From Sphaerisporangium fuscum (GTDB lineage Bacteria > Actinomycetota > Actinomycetes > Streptosporangiales > Streptosporangiaceae), in NCBI RefSeq assembly GCF_018531465.1, contig NZ_JAHDTF010000043.1, positions 20,299-84,298 of the forward strand: a stretch of DNA of 64,000 bases, given 5' to 3'. Of this stretch, positions 36,464 to 45,022 are shown in pieces (positions within the stretch are counted from its first letter, which is position 1; every line of letters begins with the position of its first letter). The notes beneath the pieces were generated by a model. It was given only the letters and a program-made list of their open reading frames with translations. It was not told where the DNA came from and ran no database searches. A program made the position numbers and the translations under genes.

Positions 36464-36497
36464 ATTTGCTTCAGGCGCGCTTCGTTCGGGGGGGAAC

Positions 36498-37061
36498 GTG
36501 GGAATTCATCGGCATGTGAAGACACTGATCCATATCGCGGCCGCCGGCGGGCTCGGACTGGCGCTCACAGGCGCGGCCTCGGCGCCGATGCGCTCCCCGG
36601 GCCCCGCGGCCGACACCGACCGAGCGGCTCTCGCCCAGCTCTACCAGCGGCAGGCCGACGCCTGGGCAAAGGGCGACGCCAAGACGTACGCGCAGACCTA
36701 CACCCCGGACGCCGACTTCGTGAACGTCACCGGGGAGCACATGCACACCCGCGCCGAGATCGCGGAGCGGTACGAGGGCTTCCTTCACAAGCAGCTCAAG
36801 AACACCCGCATCCTCACGATGGAGGAGCGGATCGACATGCTGTCCCCCTCGCTGGCCCTCATCCTGCGTAAGGGCTGCGTCCTGTTCGGCGCGGAGCGGA
36901 CCTGCCATCCGAACACCTTGTCGTGGAACACCAGCCTGGTGGTCAAGCAGGCGGGCCAGTGGCTGGTCAGGTCGTTCCACAACACCCTGGTCGACCAGTC
37001 GAAGATCGCGCCGAGGGCGCCGAAGACGGCGAGCACGCTCCCACCGCGCGCCTCTCGGTAG
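36498..37061 (+). CDS. Secreted SnoaL/DUF4440-like protein, copy 1
   Basis: A 187-residue protein starting at GTG after a GGGGGG ribosome site. An N-terminal signal peptide (about 1-28, KTLIHIAAAGGLGLALTGAASA) is followed by a SnoaL-like/SgcJ-type alpha+beta domain: QLYQRQADAWAKGDAKTYAQTYTPDADFVNVTGEHMHTRAEIAERYEGFLHKQL...LIRKGCVLF-like segment and QAGQWLVRSFHNTLV. Two cysteines (KGC, RTC) may form a disulfide outside the cell. The fold hosts many enzymes and binding proteins; no catalytic set is evident. It is a tandem paralogue of the next gene. Confidence 0.8.
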   Translation: MGIHRHVKTLIHIAAAGGLGLALTGAASAPMRSPGPAADTDRAALAQLYQRQADAWAKGDAKTYAQTYTPDADFVNVTGEHMHTRAEIAERYEGFLHKQLKNTRILTMEERIDMLSPSLALILRKGCVLFGAERTCHPNTLSWNTSLVVKQAGQWLVRSFHNTLVDQSKIAPRAPKTASTLPPRASR

Positions 37062-37259
37062 ACCGGCCCAGGACCGGCCGGGCGGGGCGGACCACCTCCC
37101 CCGCCCGGCCTTCGCCGTGCCCGCGCCGCCTCCGCGATCGAGCACCGGCTGCCCATCTCTTGAATGTCGGCAGAACGCGGCAAATGTCTTAATTGCGATG
37201 AAAGTGGAGAAATATCTCAACGTCAACTCCGAGACTCACCATGAGGGCACGCCCCGGCC

Positions 37260-37288
37260 TTCACCGTCGAAGGGATCAATTCTTATAC
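37260..37288 (+). promoter_or_regulatory. Promoter candidate of the second SnoaL-like gene
   Basis: TTCACC (37260-37265) and TTATAC (37283-37288) lie 17 bases apart, about 35 bases before the ATG, mirroring the arrangement of copy 1. Upstream, 37150-37250 is AT-rich with no gene. Confidence 0.5.
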
Positions 37289-37322
37289 GTTTGGTTCAGA
37301 TCAACTTCGTACGGGGGTGCAG

Positions 37323-37985
37323 ATGAGAATTCATCGTCGCGTGAGGAGAAGCATCCACTTGGCGGCCCTGGGAGGGATCGGCGCCGCCCTGGCCGCCGGC
37401 CCGGCGGGCGCCACCGCAACGACCGGCCCGACCACGCCGGACACCCTGATCACCCAGGCCATCGGGGCCCCCACCACCCCGCGGGGCGCGGTCGTCGCCC
37501 CACCGCCCGGCAGCGAACGCGATCTGGCCGCCTTCGAGGAGATCCGGCGGACGCAGGAGGCCGCCTGGGCGCGCGGGGACGCGAAATCGTATGCCGCCAC
37601 CTACACCGAGGATGCCGATCTCATCAACATCCTGGGGGAACACCTGCACTCCCGTGCCGGGATCACGGAGGGGATCCAGCGGCACCTCGACCATGAGTTG
37701 AAGAACACGCGCCTGCACGGCTACGGGGAGCAGGTCCGGTTCCTGTCCCCCACGATGGCGGTCATCGTCCGCAAGGGGTGCGTGCTGTACGGCACCGAGA
37801 CCGCCTGCCGTCCGGACACCCTCTCGATCAACACCAGCCTCGCCGTCAAGAGCGCCGGCCGGTGGCTGCTGTCGACCTTCCAGAACACCCTGGTGCGGCC
37901 GCCCGGACGGCCGCCCGCGGCCGGCACCGAGCCCCGGCCCGCCAAGGTGGCGCCGCCCGCGGCACCGCGGGGATCGCGCACCTGA
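37323..37985 (+). CDS. Secreted SnoaL/DUF4440-like protein, copy 2
   Basis: A 220-residue paralogue of the preceding gene. The ATG at 37323 aligns with the GTG of copy 1, since both continue with the same AATTCATCG stretch. Signal peptide about 1-31 (SIHLAALGGIGAALAAGPAGA), then a Pro/Thr-rich linker absent from copy 1, then the same domain: RTQEAAWARGDAKSYAATYTEDADLINILGEHLHSRAGITE, VIVRKGCVLYGTETACRPDTLSINTSLAVKSAGRWLLSTFQNTLV. The C-terminus is Pro/Arg-rich. The conserved cysteine pair and INTSL core suggest the same function, unknown, in a secreted setting. Confidence 0.8.
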   Translation: MRIHRRVRRSIHLAALGGIGAALAAGPAGATATTGPTTPDTLITQAIGAPTTPRGAVVAPPPGSERDLAAFEEIRRTQEAAWARGDAKSYAATYTEDADLINILGEHLHSRAGITEGIQRHLDHELKNTRLHGYGEQVRFLSPTMAVIVRKGCVLYGTETACRPDTLSINTSLAVKSAGRWLLSTFQNTLVRPPGRPPAAGTEPRPAKVAPPAAPRGSRT

Positions 37986-38072
37986 ACCGGCGCGCGGTAC
38001 GTCACAGGGCGTAGGGCGCGCGCCTCCCCCGGGAGGATTCGCCGGCGCGGCGCGGCCGCCGAGACTGGCCCC

Positions 38073-39005
38073 ATGCGTGGACATGAGCGGTTGGGGTACG
38101 GCACAGCGGCCGCGCTCCTGGCGAGCAGCGCCTTCCACCTGGTCGTCTACGCCGTCGACGGCGGCGGCTGGGACGGTCCGGTGTCGTGGCGGAAGCCGAT
38201 CCTTTTCGGGTTCTCGTTCGGGGTGACGCTGATCAGCCTGGTGTGGGTGGTCGGCCGGCTGCGCGTGCCGTCCCGGCGGGCGTGGTGGCTGGTCGGCCCG
38301 CTGGCGGCGGCGAGCGTTGCCGAGGTCGGGCTGATCACGCTGCAGCGCTGGCGCGGCGTACCGTCGCACCTGAACTTCGCCACGCCGTTCGACGCGGTGG
38401 TCTCGGCGGTGCTGGCCGGGTTCGCCATCGTGGGACTGATCCCGGCGATCGTGGCCGTCACCGTCCTCGCGTACCGCCGCCTGGACGCCTCCCCCAGCAT
38501 GCGCCTGGCCGTACGGGCGGGGCTGGCCATGCTGGTGCTCAGCCAGGTGGCGGGCGCGACGCTGATCGCGAACGGACGCGCCAAGGGGCTGCCGCCGCAG
38601 GTCACGGACCTGTCCATCTTCGGCGCGGCCGGGCAGCTGAAGGTCCCGCACGCCGTCACGCTGCACGCCTTGCAGGTGCTCCCCGTGCTGGCCTGGCTGC
38701 TGACCTTCTCGGCGTGGGAGGAGAGGGTCCGTACCCGCCTGGTGGCGCTGGCCGCCTGCGGGTACGGCTGCCTGGTCCTGGTGAGCGCCCTGCAGGCGGC
38801 CCAGGGCCGGGCTCCGGCCGACCTCACGGTCCTCTCCGGCGTCGTCCTGCCGGCCGGATCGGCGGCCCTGGTGACGGCAGGAGCGGCAGCCCTGCTCCCG
38901 GCGGCGGCGACGGCACTCCGGGCGGCCGGGACGGGCGGCGGGCCTCGCCCGGCAGTGGTGCCGCCTGGACGGAAGGAGGCCCCGAGCGTGAGTGCTGATC
39001 GCTAA
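38073..39005 (+). CDS. Multi-pass membrane protein of unknown function
   Basis: A 310-residue protein with about eight hydrophobic helices (AAALLASSAFHLVVYAV, PILFGFSFGVTLISLVWVVG, VVSAVLAGFAIVGLIPAIVAVTVLAY, LAVRAGLAMLVLSQVAGATLI, LQVLPVLAWLLTFSAW and others). Conserved-looking features are SWRKPILFGFSFGVT and VPHAVTLHALQVLPVLAWL, the latter giving histidines inside the membrane. I know similar actinobacterial proteins only as hypothetical. It ends 10 bases before a methyltransferase gene on the same strand, so the two are probably co-expressed. Confidence 0.8.
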   Translation: MRGHERLGYGTAAALLASSAFHLVVYAVDGGGWDGPVSWRKPILFGFSFGVTLISLVWVVGRLRVPSRRAWWLVGPLAAASVAEVGLITLQRWRGVPSHLNFATPFDAVVSAVLAGFAIVGLIPAIVAVTVLAYRRLDASPSMRLAVRAGLAMLVLSQVAGATLIANGRAKGLPPQVTDLSIFGAAGQLKVPHAVTLHALQVLPVLAWLLTFSAWEERVRTRLVALAACGYGCLVLVSALQAAQGRAPADLTVLSGVVLPAGSAALVTAGAAALLPAAATALRAAGTGGGPRPAVVPPGRKEAPSVSADR

Positions 39006-39015
39006 GGTAGCCCTC

Positions 39016-39678
39016 ATGGCGCTGCTGTCCCGGCTCGGCGAATTCAACCGGCGGCACCCCTGGAGTCACAACGACCACTACGGCCGCTGGGTCGCCGGCC
39101 GGGTGGCCGCGTCCGGGGCCCGCCACGTCCTCGACGTCGGGTGCGGTACGGGCAACCTCGTCGATCTGCTCCGCCGCCGCGCCGCCACCGTCACCGGGCT
39201 CGAGCCCGACGCCGCGACCGCTCGCGTCGCGGCGGAGCGCTTCGCCGGCGACCCCGCGGTCACCATCGTCGAGGCCGGCTTCGCGGGGCGTGCGCGGCGG
39301 CGCTGGGACGCGATCACCCTCGTCGCCGTCCTGCACCACCTGCCGCTGGTGCCCACCCTGCGGGAACTGCGCGAGTGCCTCACCCCGGGCGGGCGCCTGG
39401 TGGTCGTCGGCTGTTACCGGGAGGCCGGGCCCGCCGACCTGCTCGCCGCCCTGCCCGCCATGCTGGCCAACCCGATCATGGGGCTGGTCAAGCACTCGGC
39501 CCGCGCCGACGCGCCGCCGACGCACATGACGGCGCCCACCGCCGATCCCCGGGAGACCCTGGCCGAGATCCGGCTCGCGGCCGCACGCGAACTACCCGGT
39601 GCCCGGGTCCGTCGCCGCCTGTTCTGGCGGTACACCCTGGTCTACGACGCCCCGGGACCCGAGAACCGGCCTGCCTGA
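39016..39678 (+). CDS. Class I SAM-dependent methyltransferase
   Basis: A 220-residue methyltransferase from the ATG at 39016, chosen because AAGGT lies eight bases upstream; a GTG at 38992 would overlap the previous gene. Motif I is VLDVGCGTGNLVDLL (about 37-51), motif II GLEPDAATARVAAERF, motif IV WDAITLVAVLHHLPL and post-motif LTPGGRLVVVGCYR. This is a UbiE/UbiG-like small-molecule enzyme; the acceptor is unknown. The C-terminal RRRLFWRYTLVYDAPG is shared by a recognisable actinobacterial group. Confidence 0.88.
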   Translation: MALLSRLGEFNRRHPWSHNDHYGRWVAGRVAASGARHVLDVGCGTGNLVDLLRRRAATVTGLEPDAATARVAAERFAGDPAVTIVEAGFAGRARRRWDAITLVAVLHHLPLVPTLRELRECLTPGGRLVVVGCYREAGPADLLAALPAMLANPIMGLVKHSARADAPPTHMTAPTADPRETLAEIRLAAARELPGARVRRRLFWRYTLVYDAPGPENRPA

Positions 39679-39758
39679 CCCGGCGAGTCACGCCCGCCCT
39701 GCCCCCACAGAGCAGGCCGGCGAACGCCCGTACCAGCCGAACCGGTCGCCGCGTAAAC

Positions 39759-39802
39759 GGAGTGAGTCCTCACTTCTTCTTGACGGAGTGAGGACTCACT
39801 CC
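39759..39802. promoter_or_regulatory. Paired palindromes / 16-bp hairpin before the DHA2 transporter
   Basis: GGAGTGAGTCCTCACT (39759-39774) and AGTGAGGACTCACTCC (39787-39802) are exact reverse complements with a 12-base spacer. Each arm is itself a near-perfect palindrome of the form GAGTGAG-N2-CTCACTC. This can be read as two regulator sites 26 bases apart or as one long hairpin ending 13 bases before the transporter ATG. No regulator gene is adjacent. Confidence 0.75.
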
Positions 39803-39815
39803 TTATGGTGCCGTC

Positions 39816-41339
39816 ATGTCCTCCACTCCCCAGCGGCTTCAGCCGCCTCATGACAGCGCCGCGCCGGACCCGTTCGAAGCGCTGACGCCCGTCCACCGGC
39901 GGCTGCTGACCGTCGCGGCGCTCGGCTGCGCGTTCCTCGGCATGCTCGACGGCACGGTGGTCGGCACGGCGATGCCGCGCGTCGTCGCCCAGCTCGGCGG
40001 CGGGCAGGCGTGGTACGCCTGGACCGTCACCGCCTACCTGCTGACCTCCACCGTCACCGTCCCGCTGTACGGCCGCTTCTCGGACCTGTGGGGGCGCCGC
40101 ACGCCGTTGCTGGCGGGCCTGGCCATCTTCCTCGCCGGGTCGCTGGCCTGTGGGCTCGCGGGGTCGATGGGCGCGCTGATCACGTTCCGGGCGGCGCAGG
40201 GCGTCGGCGCGGGCGCGCTGCTGACGGTGGGGATGGCGGTCGTCCGCGACCTCTACCCGCCGCATCGCATGTCGGGCATGGTGAGGATGCAGACGGTGCT
40301 CGCCGGGGTCATGGTGGCCGGGATGGTCGGCGGCCCGCTGGTCGGAGGAGTGCTCACCGACCACGCCGGCTGGCGCTGGGTGTTCCTGCTGAACGTGCCG
40401 GTCGGCGCGCTCGCCGCCGCCGCGATCGCGGCCCTGCTGCCGCGCCACCGTCCGTACGGCGACGGCGAGCGCGGGCTGGATCTGGCCGGCATCGGGCTGC
40501 TCACCGGCGGGCTGTCGCTGGTGCTGCTGGGCCTCAGCCTGAAGGGGTACGACGCGGGGGCGGGCAGCCCCTCGTGGGGCTCCCCCGCCGTCGCCGTTCC
40601 GCTCGCGGCCGGACTCGTCCTGCTCGCGCTGCTGGTCCCGGTGGAGCGGCGGGCGCGCGTGCCGGTGCTGCCGCTTCACCTGCTCGCGCGCCGCACGTAC
40701 GCGGCGGTGGTGGCCGCGGGCTTCTTCTTCCAGGTGGCGAACCTGCCCGCCATGGTGTTCCTGCCGCTGTACTTCCAGCAGGTCCGCGGGTACGGCGCCA
40801 CGGCGTCCGGGCTCCTGCTGCTGCCCGCCATGGTGGGCATGGCCGGGGGTAACCGCCTGACCGCGGCCGTGATCACGCGGACCGGACGCGCCAGGCCCGC
40901 CCTGCTCGCGGGGGCCGCCCTGCTCACCGCGGGGACCGTGCTGTTCGTCCTGCTCGGGGCCACGACGCCGCCGGCGGTCACGGCCGTGCTGCTCGCGCTC
41001 GTCGGGCTCAGCCTCGGACCGGCCATGGGCGGGGCCAGCATCGTCGCCCAGTACAGCGTGCCGCGCGCCGACGTGGGCATGGCGGTCGCGGGCAGCGCGC
41101 TGACCAAGCAGATCGGCGCGTCCGTCGGCCTGGCCTGTGGCCAGTCGCTGCTCGCGCAGCTGCTCGCCCCCGCCGGCTCCGGCACCGCGGACAGCGCCGC
41201 CGCCATCGGCACGACGATCGCCTGGATCGGAGGGACGGGCGGGCTCCTCGCCGTGGCCGCCGTCCTCCTCATGCGTGATCTTCCGCTCCTGGCCGGTGAC
41301 CGGCCGCCGGCGGACGGCACACCGGACCGGCAGAAATGA
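39816..41339 (+). CDS. DHA2-family MFS drug transporter
   Basis: A 507-residue exporter with 14 probable helices. DHA2 motifs are clear: LDGTVVGTAMPRV in helix 1, WTVTAYLLTSTVTVPLYGRFSDLWGRRTPLLAG (motif A), GVGAGALLTVGMAVVRDLYPPHRM, and motif C-like GPLVGGVLTDHAGWRWVFLLNVPVG. These proteins expel drugs or dyes using the proton gradient. The strong inverted repeat just upstream suggests drug-inducible repression by a TetR- or MarR-type protein encoded elsewhere. No good ribosome site precedes the ATG. Confidence 0.93.
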   Translation: MSSTPQRLQPPHDSAAPDPFEALTPVHRRLLTVAALGCAFLGMLDGTVVGTAMPRVVAQLGGGQAWYAWTVTAYLLTSTVTVPLYGRFSDLWGRRTPLLAGLAIFLAGSLACGLAGSMGALITFRAAQGVGAGALLTVGMAVVRDLYPPHRMSGMVRMQTVLAGVMVAGMVGGPLVGGVLTDHAGWRWVFLLNVPVGALAAAAIAALLPRHRPYGDGERGLDLAGIGLLTGGLSLVLLGLSLKGYDAGAGSPSWGSPAVAVPLAAGLVLLALLVPVERRARVPVLPLHLLARRTYAAVVAAGFFFQVANLPAMVFLPLYFQQVRGYGATASGLLLLPAMVGMAGGNRLTAAVITRTGRARPALLAGAALLTAGTVLFVLLGATTPPAVTAVLLALVGLSLGPAMGGASIVAQYSVPRADVGMAVAGSALTKQIGASVGLACGQSLLAQLLAPAGSGTADSAAAIGTTIAWIGGTGGLLAVAAVLLMRDLPLLAGDRPPADGTPDRQK

Positions 41340-41454
41340 CGCCACTGATCACGCAAAGGCCATAACAGCCCGATATTCCCGGAGTTTTCCGGACGAAATT
41401 CCCCCGGCCGTGAAGCGCACGAACGACCATCCGGGAATTCACCCTCCACGGCGA

Positions 41455-41482
41455 TTGACGCCCGCCGGACCGCGGCCATAAT
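41455..41482 (+). promoter_or_regulatory. Sigma-70-like promoter with leaderless start
   Basis: TTGACG (41455-41460) and CATAAT (41477-41482) are separated by 16 bases. A start of transcription 6-8 bases downstream would fall on the GTG at 41488, implying a leaderless message for the secreted protein. Confidence 0.7.
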
Positions 41483-41487
41483 GAAGC

Positions 41488-43128
41488 GTGCCGGCGGAGA
41501 TTCCCGGCGCGCGCGACCGGGATGCCGCGATCTTCATGGAGCGGGGGCCGAAGATCAGAACACCGATGCACCTGGGGCTCGACCGTAGAGCGCCACGACG
41601 GGAAAAGAACGGCAGATCGTTTCCCGCCCGATTCACGTCATCATCGGCAGTGGTCATTTCCATCACATTTCCGATATCGATGGCGACCTCGGCCGCACCG
41701 CCGGCGGCCCTCACCGACGACATCGTCTTCCCCTATTCCGGGTTGACGCCCATATCGATCGTCAGCGGCGTCGTGACCCGCGGGGGCGCCCCGGCCGGCG
41801 GGGCGGACGTGCTCGCCATCGCCTACCCCGCCGGGGACGCGCTCGACGTCCCCGAGGGGAGCGAGCTTCGCACGCTGGTCGTCGGCGCGGCGAGCACGAG
41901 CCCGCTTGGCCGGTTCTCGGTGAACGTCGACCCGGCGGCGCTGCCGGCCCGTTACGCCGACGACCGGGGGCGGGTCCATCTGGAGATCGCGATCTCCGAC
42001 GGCCGCCGGGAGGTGCGCTGGATGACCACGGCCGTACGGTCCTCCCACACCACCACGATCGGCGACGACCCCGAGGAGCGGTGCGGGCCCGACGTCACCG
42101 ACGGCTGCGATCCCGGCGATCCCGTCTACGTCGTCCCCGGCACCGAGCCGCAGGTGGTCATGGTCGAGACGGCGGACGGCCGCCCGGTGCGGCCCGTCTG
42201 GTCCACCGCGTCGGCCGAGCTGCTCGGAGCGTCCGTGCCGGCGCAGCTCGTGGCCGACCTCGGCGCCCGGCCCACCGTCACCGACGCCAACGACGACCCT
42301 TCCGCCTGGGTCACCGCGCCCGCCGGAGAGGACGTCTCCCCGTCACCGCCGCCGAGCGGCACGCGCCCGTCCTCGCCGCCCGGCCGGTCCGTCCCGATCG
42401 GGCCGCCGGCCGCCGCCGAGGCGAGCCGGGTGGCGGTGACACCCCGCACGCCCGCCTTCCCCGCCCTGGCCGCGGCCCTGCGCGACGGGGTGATCACGCC
42501 GCGGCAGGTGTCGGGCGGTAGGGTCGCCGCCGCCGGCATGGCCCCCGGGCCCTGCACCACCCGCCTGGTCAAGAGATACAACGGGCGCGAGGAGACCTAC
42601 ATGGGCGTCTACGCCTGGCGCGGAGCCCTCGCGACCGTCACGCAGGCGGCCGGCGCCGACCACACGCTCGGCGTCGGGGCCGAGGCGGGCCGCGGCAAGT
42701 GGTCCGGCGGCGGTTCGCTCACGCTGTCGGTGAAGGGCGGCAACAGCCACGAGGTGTCGCGGGTCTCCGACGCGTGGGCGATCGGCACCGTCAACTACGG
42801 CATCACCGCCGACAGCTGCGACGGCAGGCGCGCCCTGGTCCCGTTGAGCCTCGGAGACCCGCTGAAACGCTTCGCCCGCGCCTACCACCCCGCGTTGGCG
42901 GCCTCGTGCGTGACGCTGTACGCCCACAGCTCCACCTGGGTGAAGGACGAGGCGCGCAACGTGAAGATCGGCGCCGCCGTGGGCCTTCCCGGCTTCGAGG
43001 CGTCGGCGCAGAGCGGGTACGACCGGCGGTCGAAGCTGTCGTTCCAGCCGACCAGGCCGACCGTGTTGTGCGGCGACCGCGGCACGGGCGTGCGGTCGTC
43101 GTCCGTCGTCGAAGCGCACAAGGGCTGA
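41488..43128 (+). CDS. Large secreted protein of unknown function
   Basis: A 546-residue protein I do not recognise. The GTG at 41488 coincides with the predicted transcription start; ATGs at 41536 and 41566 are alternatives. A hydrophobic stretch near 53-70 (AVVISITFPISMATSAA) looks like a signal peptide behind a long charged N-region. Residues about 75-215 are strand-rich (SGVVTRGGAPAGGADVLAIAYPAG, LGRFSVNVDPAAL, resembling a carboxypeptidase-regulatory-like fold). A Pro/Ser-rich linker near 270-300 precedes a C-terminal domain with TTRLVKRYNGREETYMGVYAWRG, GVGAEAGRGKWSGGGSLTLSVKGG and four cysteines. The stop shares one base with the next start, so the two are coupled. Confidence 0.75.
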   Translation: MPAEIPGARDRDAAIFMERGPKIRTPMHLGLDRRAPRREKNGRSFPARFTSSSAVVISITFPISMATSAAPPAALTDDIVFPYSGLTPISIVSGVVTRGGAPAGGADVLAIAYPAGDALDVPEGSELRTLVVGAASTSPLGRFSVNVDPAALPARYADDRGRVHLEIAISDGRREVRWMTTAVRSSHTTTIGDDPEERCGPDVTDGCDPGDPVYVVPGTEPQVVMVETADGRPVRPVWSTASAELLGASVPAQLVADLGARPTVTDANDDPSAWVTAPAGEDVSPSPPPSGTRPSSPPGRSVPIGPPAAAEASRVAVTPRTPAFPALAAALRDGVITPRQVSGGRVAAAGMAPGPCTTRLVKRYNGREETYMGVYAWRGALATVTQAAGADHTLGVGAEAGRGKWSGGGSLTLSVKGGNSHEVSRVSDAWAIGTVNYGITADSCDGRRALVPLSLGDPLKRFARAYHPALAASCVTLYAHSSTWVKDEARNVKIGAAVGLPGFEASAQSGYDRRSKLSFQPTRPTVLCGDRGTGVRSSSVVEAHKG

Positions 43129-43802
43129 TGCCGGCCCCCCACCGGCACGGCCGCCACACGGCCGTGCGACGCCGTTCCCGCCGCGGGCCGCTCACCCGTG
43201 CCGCTGTGCGCCGCGTCTGCCGCCACGCGGCACTGGCCTGCCTGCTCGTGGGCACGGCCGCCTGCTGCCCCGGGGAGGCCGTGCGCCTGGCGGCGGTGCC
43301 GTTCCCGAGCGCGAGGCTGGTCGAGCCGGGGGACGGCGGCCGGCAGTCGTTCGGGCTGCGCACGACCGTGCGGGGGCAGCCCTACCTGTTCGGCAACCTC
43401 GCCCTGTGTCTCGACCGGACCGGAGTCGCGGACGTCGTCGACGTGCGCTTCGACGATCCCACGGGCGGCATGACGGTCGAGGCCTGGGCCCTTCGGCCCT
43501 TCTACCGCCCGATGGGAGCCGACGGCGTCGGCTGGGGCGAGCCGGACAGCCTGCGGCGGCGCAAGCTGTCGACCTCGCTCAGCACCGTCACCGAGGTCTG
43601 CCGGCCGGACGATTCCTCGCGCGTCGAGTTCGCCGAGCTGGTCGTGCAGACCTCCCGTCCTCGCGGCGTGAGCGCCTCCAGCTCCGGCGTCGTCGTCCGT
43701 TACACCAGCGGCGCCTCCGAGGGCGTGCTGCGCATACCGTTCGGCATCACGCTCTGCGCGCCCTCGGAGCGGTCGCTGCCGCTGTGCCAGTCGAAGACCT
43801 GA
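43128..43802 (+). CDS. Putative exported lipoprotein of unknown function
   Basis: A 224-residue protein whose ATG overlaps the previous stop by one base. An arginine-rich N-terminus (about 1-33) precedes a hydrophobic segment AALACLLVGTAACCPGE, a signal peptide with a possible lipobox ending at Cys46 or Cys47, though the -3 residue is Thr rather than Leu. The mature part is beta-rich: RTTVRGQPYLFGNLALCLDRTGVADVVDVRFDD, RVEFAELVVQTSRPRGVSASSSGVVVRYTSG, and IPFGITLCAPSERSLPLCQ with cysteines likely in disulfides. It probably works with the secreted protein encoded upstream. No function can be named. Confidence 0.75.
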   Translation: MPAPHRHGRHTAVRRRSRRGPLTRAAVRRVCRHAALACLLVGTAACCPGEAVRLAAVPFPSARLVEPGDGGRQSFGLRTTVRGQPYLFGNLALCLDRTGVADVVDVRFDDPTGGMTVEAWALRPFYRPMGADGVGWGEPDSLRRRKLSTSLSTVTEVCRPDDSSRVEFAELVVQTSRPRGVSASSSGVVVRYTSGASEGVLRIPFGITLCAPSERSLPLCQSKT

Positions 43803-43823
43803 GCCACGACGGCTCCTCGTGCC

Positions 43824-44576
43824 CTAGTCGCTCGGCGTGAGGAAGCTGTCGATGAGGTACACCGTCGCGTTGCGGGTCTGGATGGCGCCGCAGACCACCT
43901 TGGCGTCGTCGACCATGTAGCTGGAGTCGGAACGCCTGACGGTCAGCTTGCTCCCCTCCATCGTCTTCACCGGCCCGGCCAGCAGGTCGTTGAGCGACTT
44001 GCGCCCCTGGACGACGTGGTAGCTGACGACCTTGGTGAGCTGGGACTTGTTGCGCCGCAGCCTGTCCAGCTCGTCCTTGGGCACCTTGCGGAAGGCGTCG
44101 TTGGTGGGCGCGAACACCGTGACGTTCTTGACGGAGTCGGCGGCGCTCAGCATGCCCGCGCTCTTGGTGGCGTTCACCGCGTCGGACAGCTGCGGGATGT
44201 GCTGGGCGGCGGTGCCGAGAGGCTCGTTGGCGAGCTGCGCCGCGCTGCCGGGGCCGGACTTCGGCAGGGAGGCGCATCCCGGTCCCACCGGGGACGAGGT
44301 CGGGGCCGGCGCGCCCGGCGAGCCCGGCGCCGACACGGACGGCGACGGCGGCACGGACATCGTCGGCGAAGGCGACATCGGCACCGACATGGTCGGCGAC
44401 GGGGACGGCGGGACCGACATCGTCGGCGAGGGCTGGTGGCCCATCGGCTCGCCGGAAGTGGTCCGTTCGTTCCCGTTCGTGGCCGCGCCCGCACCACGAC
44501 CGCTCGCCGGGGTGCCGTACGCGGCCGAGAACGACAGGGCCGCCACGACCGGCAGGGCGAGTAGACGAGTGTTCAT
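43824..44576 (-). CDS. Secreted fasciclin (FAS1) domain protein
   Basis: A 250-residue protein from the ATG at 44576, preceded by a GGGGA ribosome site. Signal peptide about 1-25 (RLLALPVVAALSFSAAYG), then a low-complexity Pro/Ser linker with three repeats of SPTMSVP(P/M)SP (residues 50-79), then a FAS1 domain from about 110: GTAAQHIPQLSDAVNATKSAG, NVTVFAPTNDAFRKVPKDELDRL, KVVSYHVVQGRKSLNDLLAGPVKTMEGSKLTV, CGAIQTRNATVYLIDSFLTP. This is the MPT70-like single-domain type. Such proteins mediate adhesion or sit near anti-sigma loci; no sigma factor pair is adjacent here. It is convergent with the lipoprotein gene. Confidence 0.93.
   Translation of the reverse strand: MNTRLLALPVVAALSFSAAYGTPASGRGAGAATNGNERTTSGEPMGHQPSPTMSVPPSPSPTMSVPMSPSPTMSVPPSPSVSAPGSPGAPAPTSSPVGPGCASLPKSGPGSAAQLANEPLGTAAQHIPQLSDAVNATKSAGMLSAADSVKNVTVFAPTNDAFRKVPKDELDRLRRNKSQLTKVVSYHVVQGRKSLNDLLAGPVKTMEGSKLTVRRSDSSYMVDDAKVVCGAIQTRNATVYLIDSFLTPSD
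44340..44429 (-). repeat. Three 30-bp in-frame repeats in the fasciclin linker
   Basis: Three near-identical 30-base units encode SPTMSVPPSP, SPTMSVPMSP and SPTMSVPPSP. They form the flexible wall-spanning linker and may vary in number between strains. Confidence 0.8.
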
Positions 44577-45022
44577 GTGCCTGTCCCCTTCTGCTGGTGG
44601 AGGGGCCGCCACGCTCGCTCGTGACGAGCGGGCCGTGACGTGGCCGGTGGGAGCGGGAGGCGGCGCGCCCGCCGCCGCAAGAGTCGCCGGCCGTCGGGCC
44701 GGTGAGAGGACGGCGGGGAAGCCACCCGGCCCGCCCCGCCCGCGAGAACTGACGTCGATCGCGGGCCCTGCGGCGGCCCTTATGAGAAGGCCGCCCCCGC
44801 GGCCCCCGCTTCAAACACGGCACCCGTGCGCGGCACGGTCCGCGGCTCCGCAGGGGAGCCGATCGGGACCTCTCCGCACACGGCGACCCTCTCATTATGG
44901 CCGAGCGACCTCCAGCGCCTTACATGCTGCGGGACGGCACGCGACAAAGCGTCCACCATCTTGTGCACTGCCCGGACGCCGCCACGGCGGAGATGCGCCA
45001 AGGCGCGGTCGGCGGGCGGAGG
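44577..45022. other. 446-base gap without a supported gene
   Basis: This stretch separates the fasciclin gene start from the end of the HxlR gene. It is very GC-rich near 44640-44760 and has small inverted repeats (for example GCTCGCTCGTGACGAGCG near 44611). A 73-codon frame exists on the minus strand (44780-45001), but it has no convincing ribosome site or recognisable sequence. The fasciclin promoter should lie here. Confidence 0.5.

Noticed and set aside
44340..44429. CRISPR-like or mobile repeat
   Set aside because: The three 30-base units are in frame without spacers and encode a Pro/Ser linker of the fasciclin protein.
44780..45001. 73-codon minus-strand ORF in the gap between the fasciclin and HxlR genes
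   Set aside because: No clear ribosome site, no recognised sequence, and composition no better than random GC-rich sequence. Left as part of the gap.
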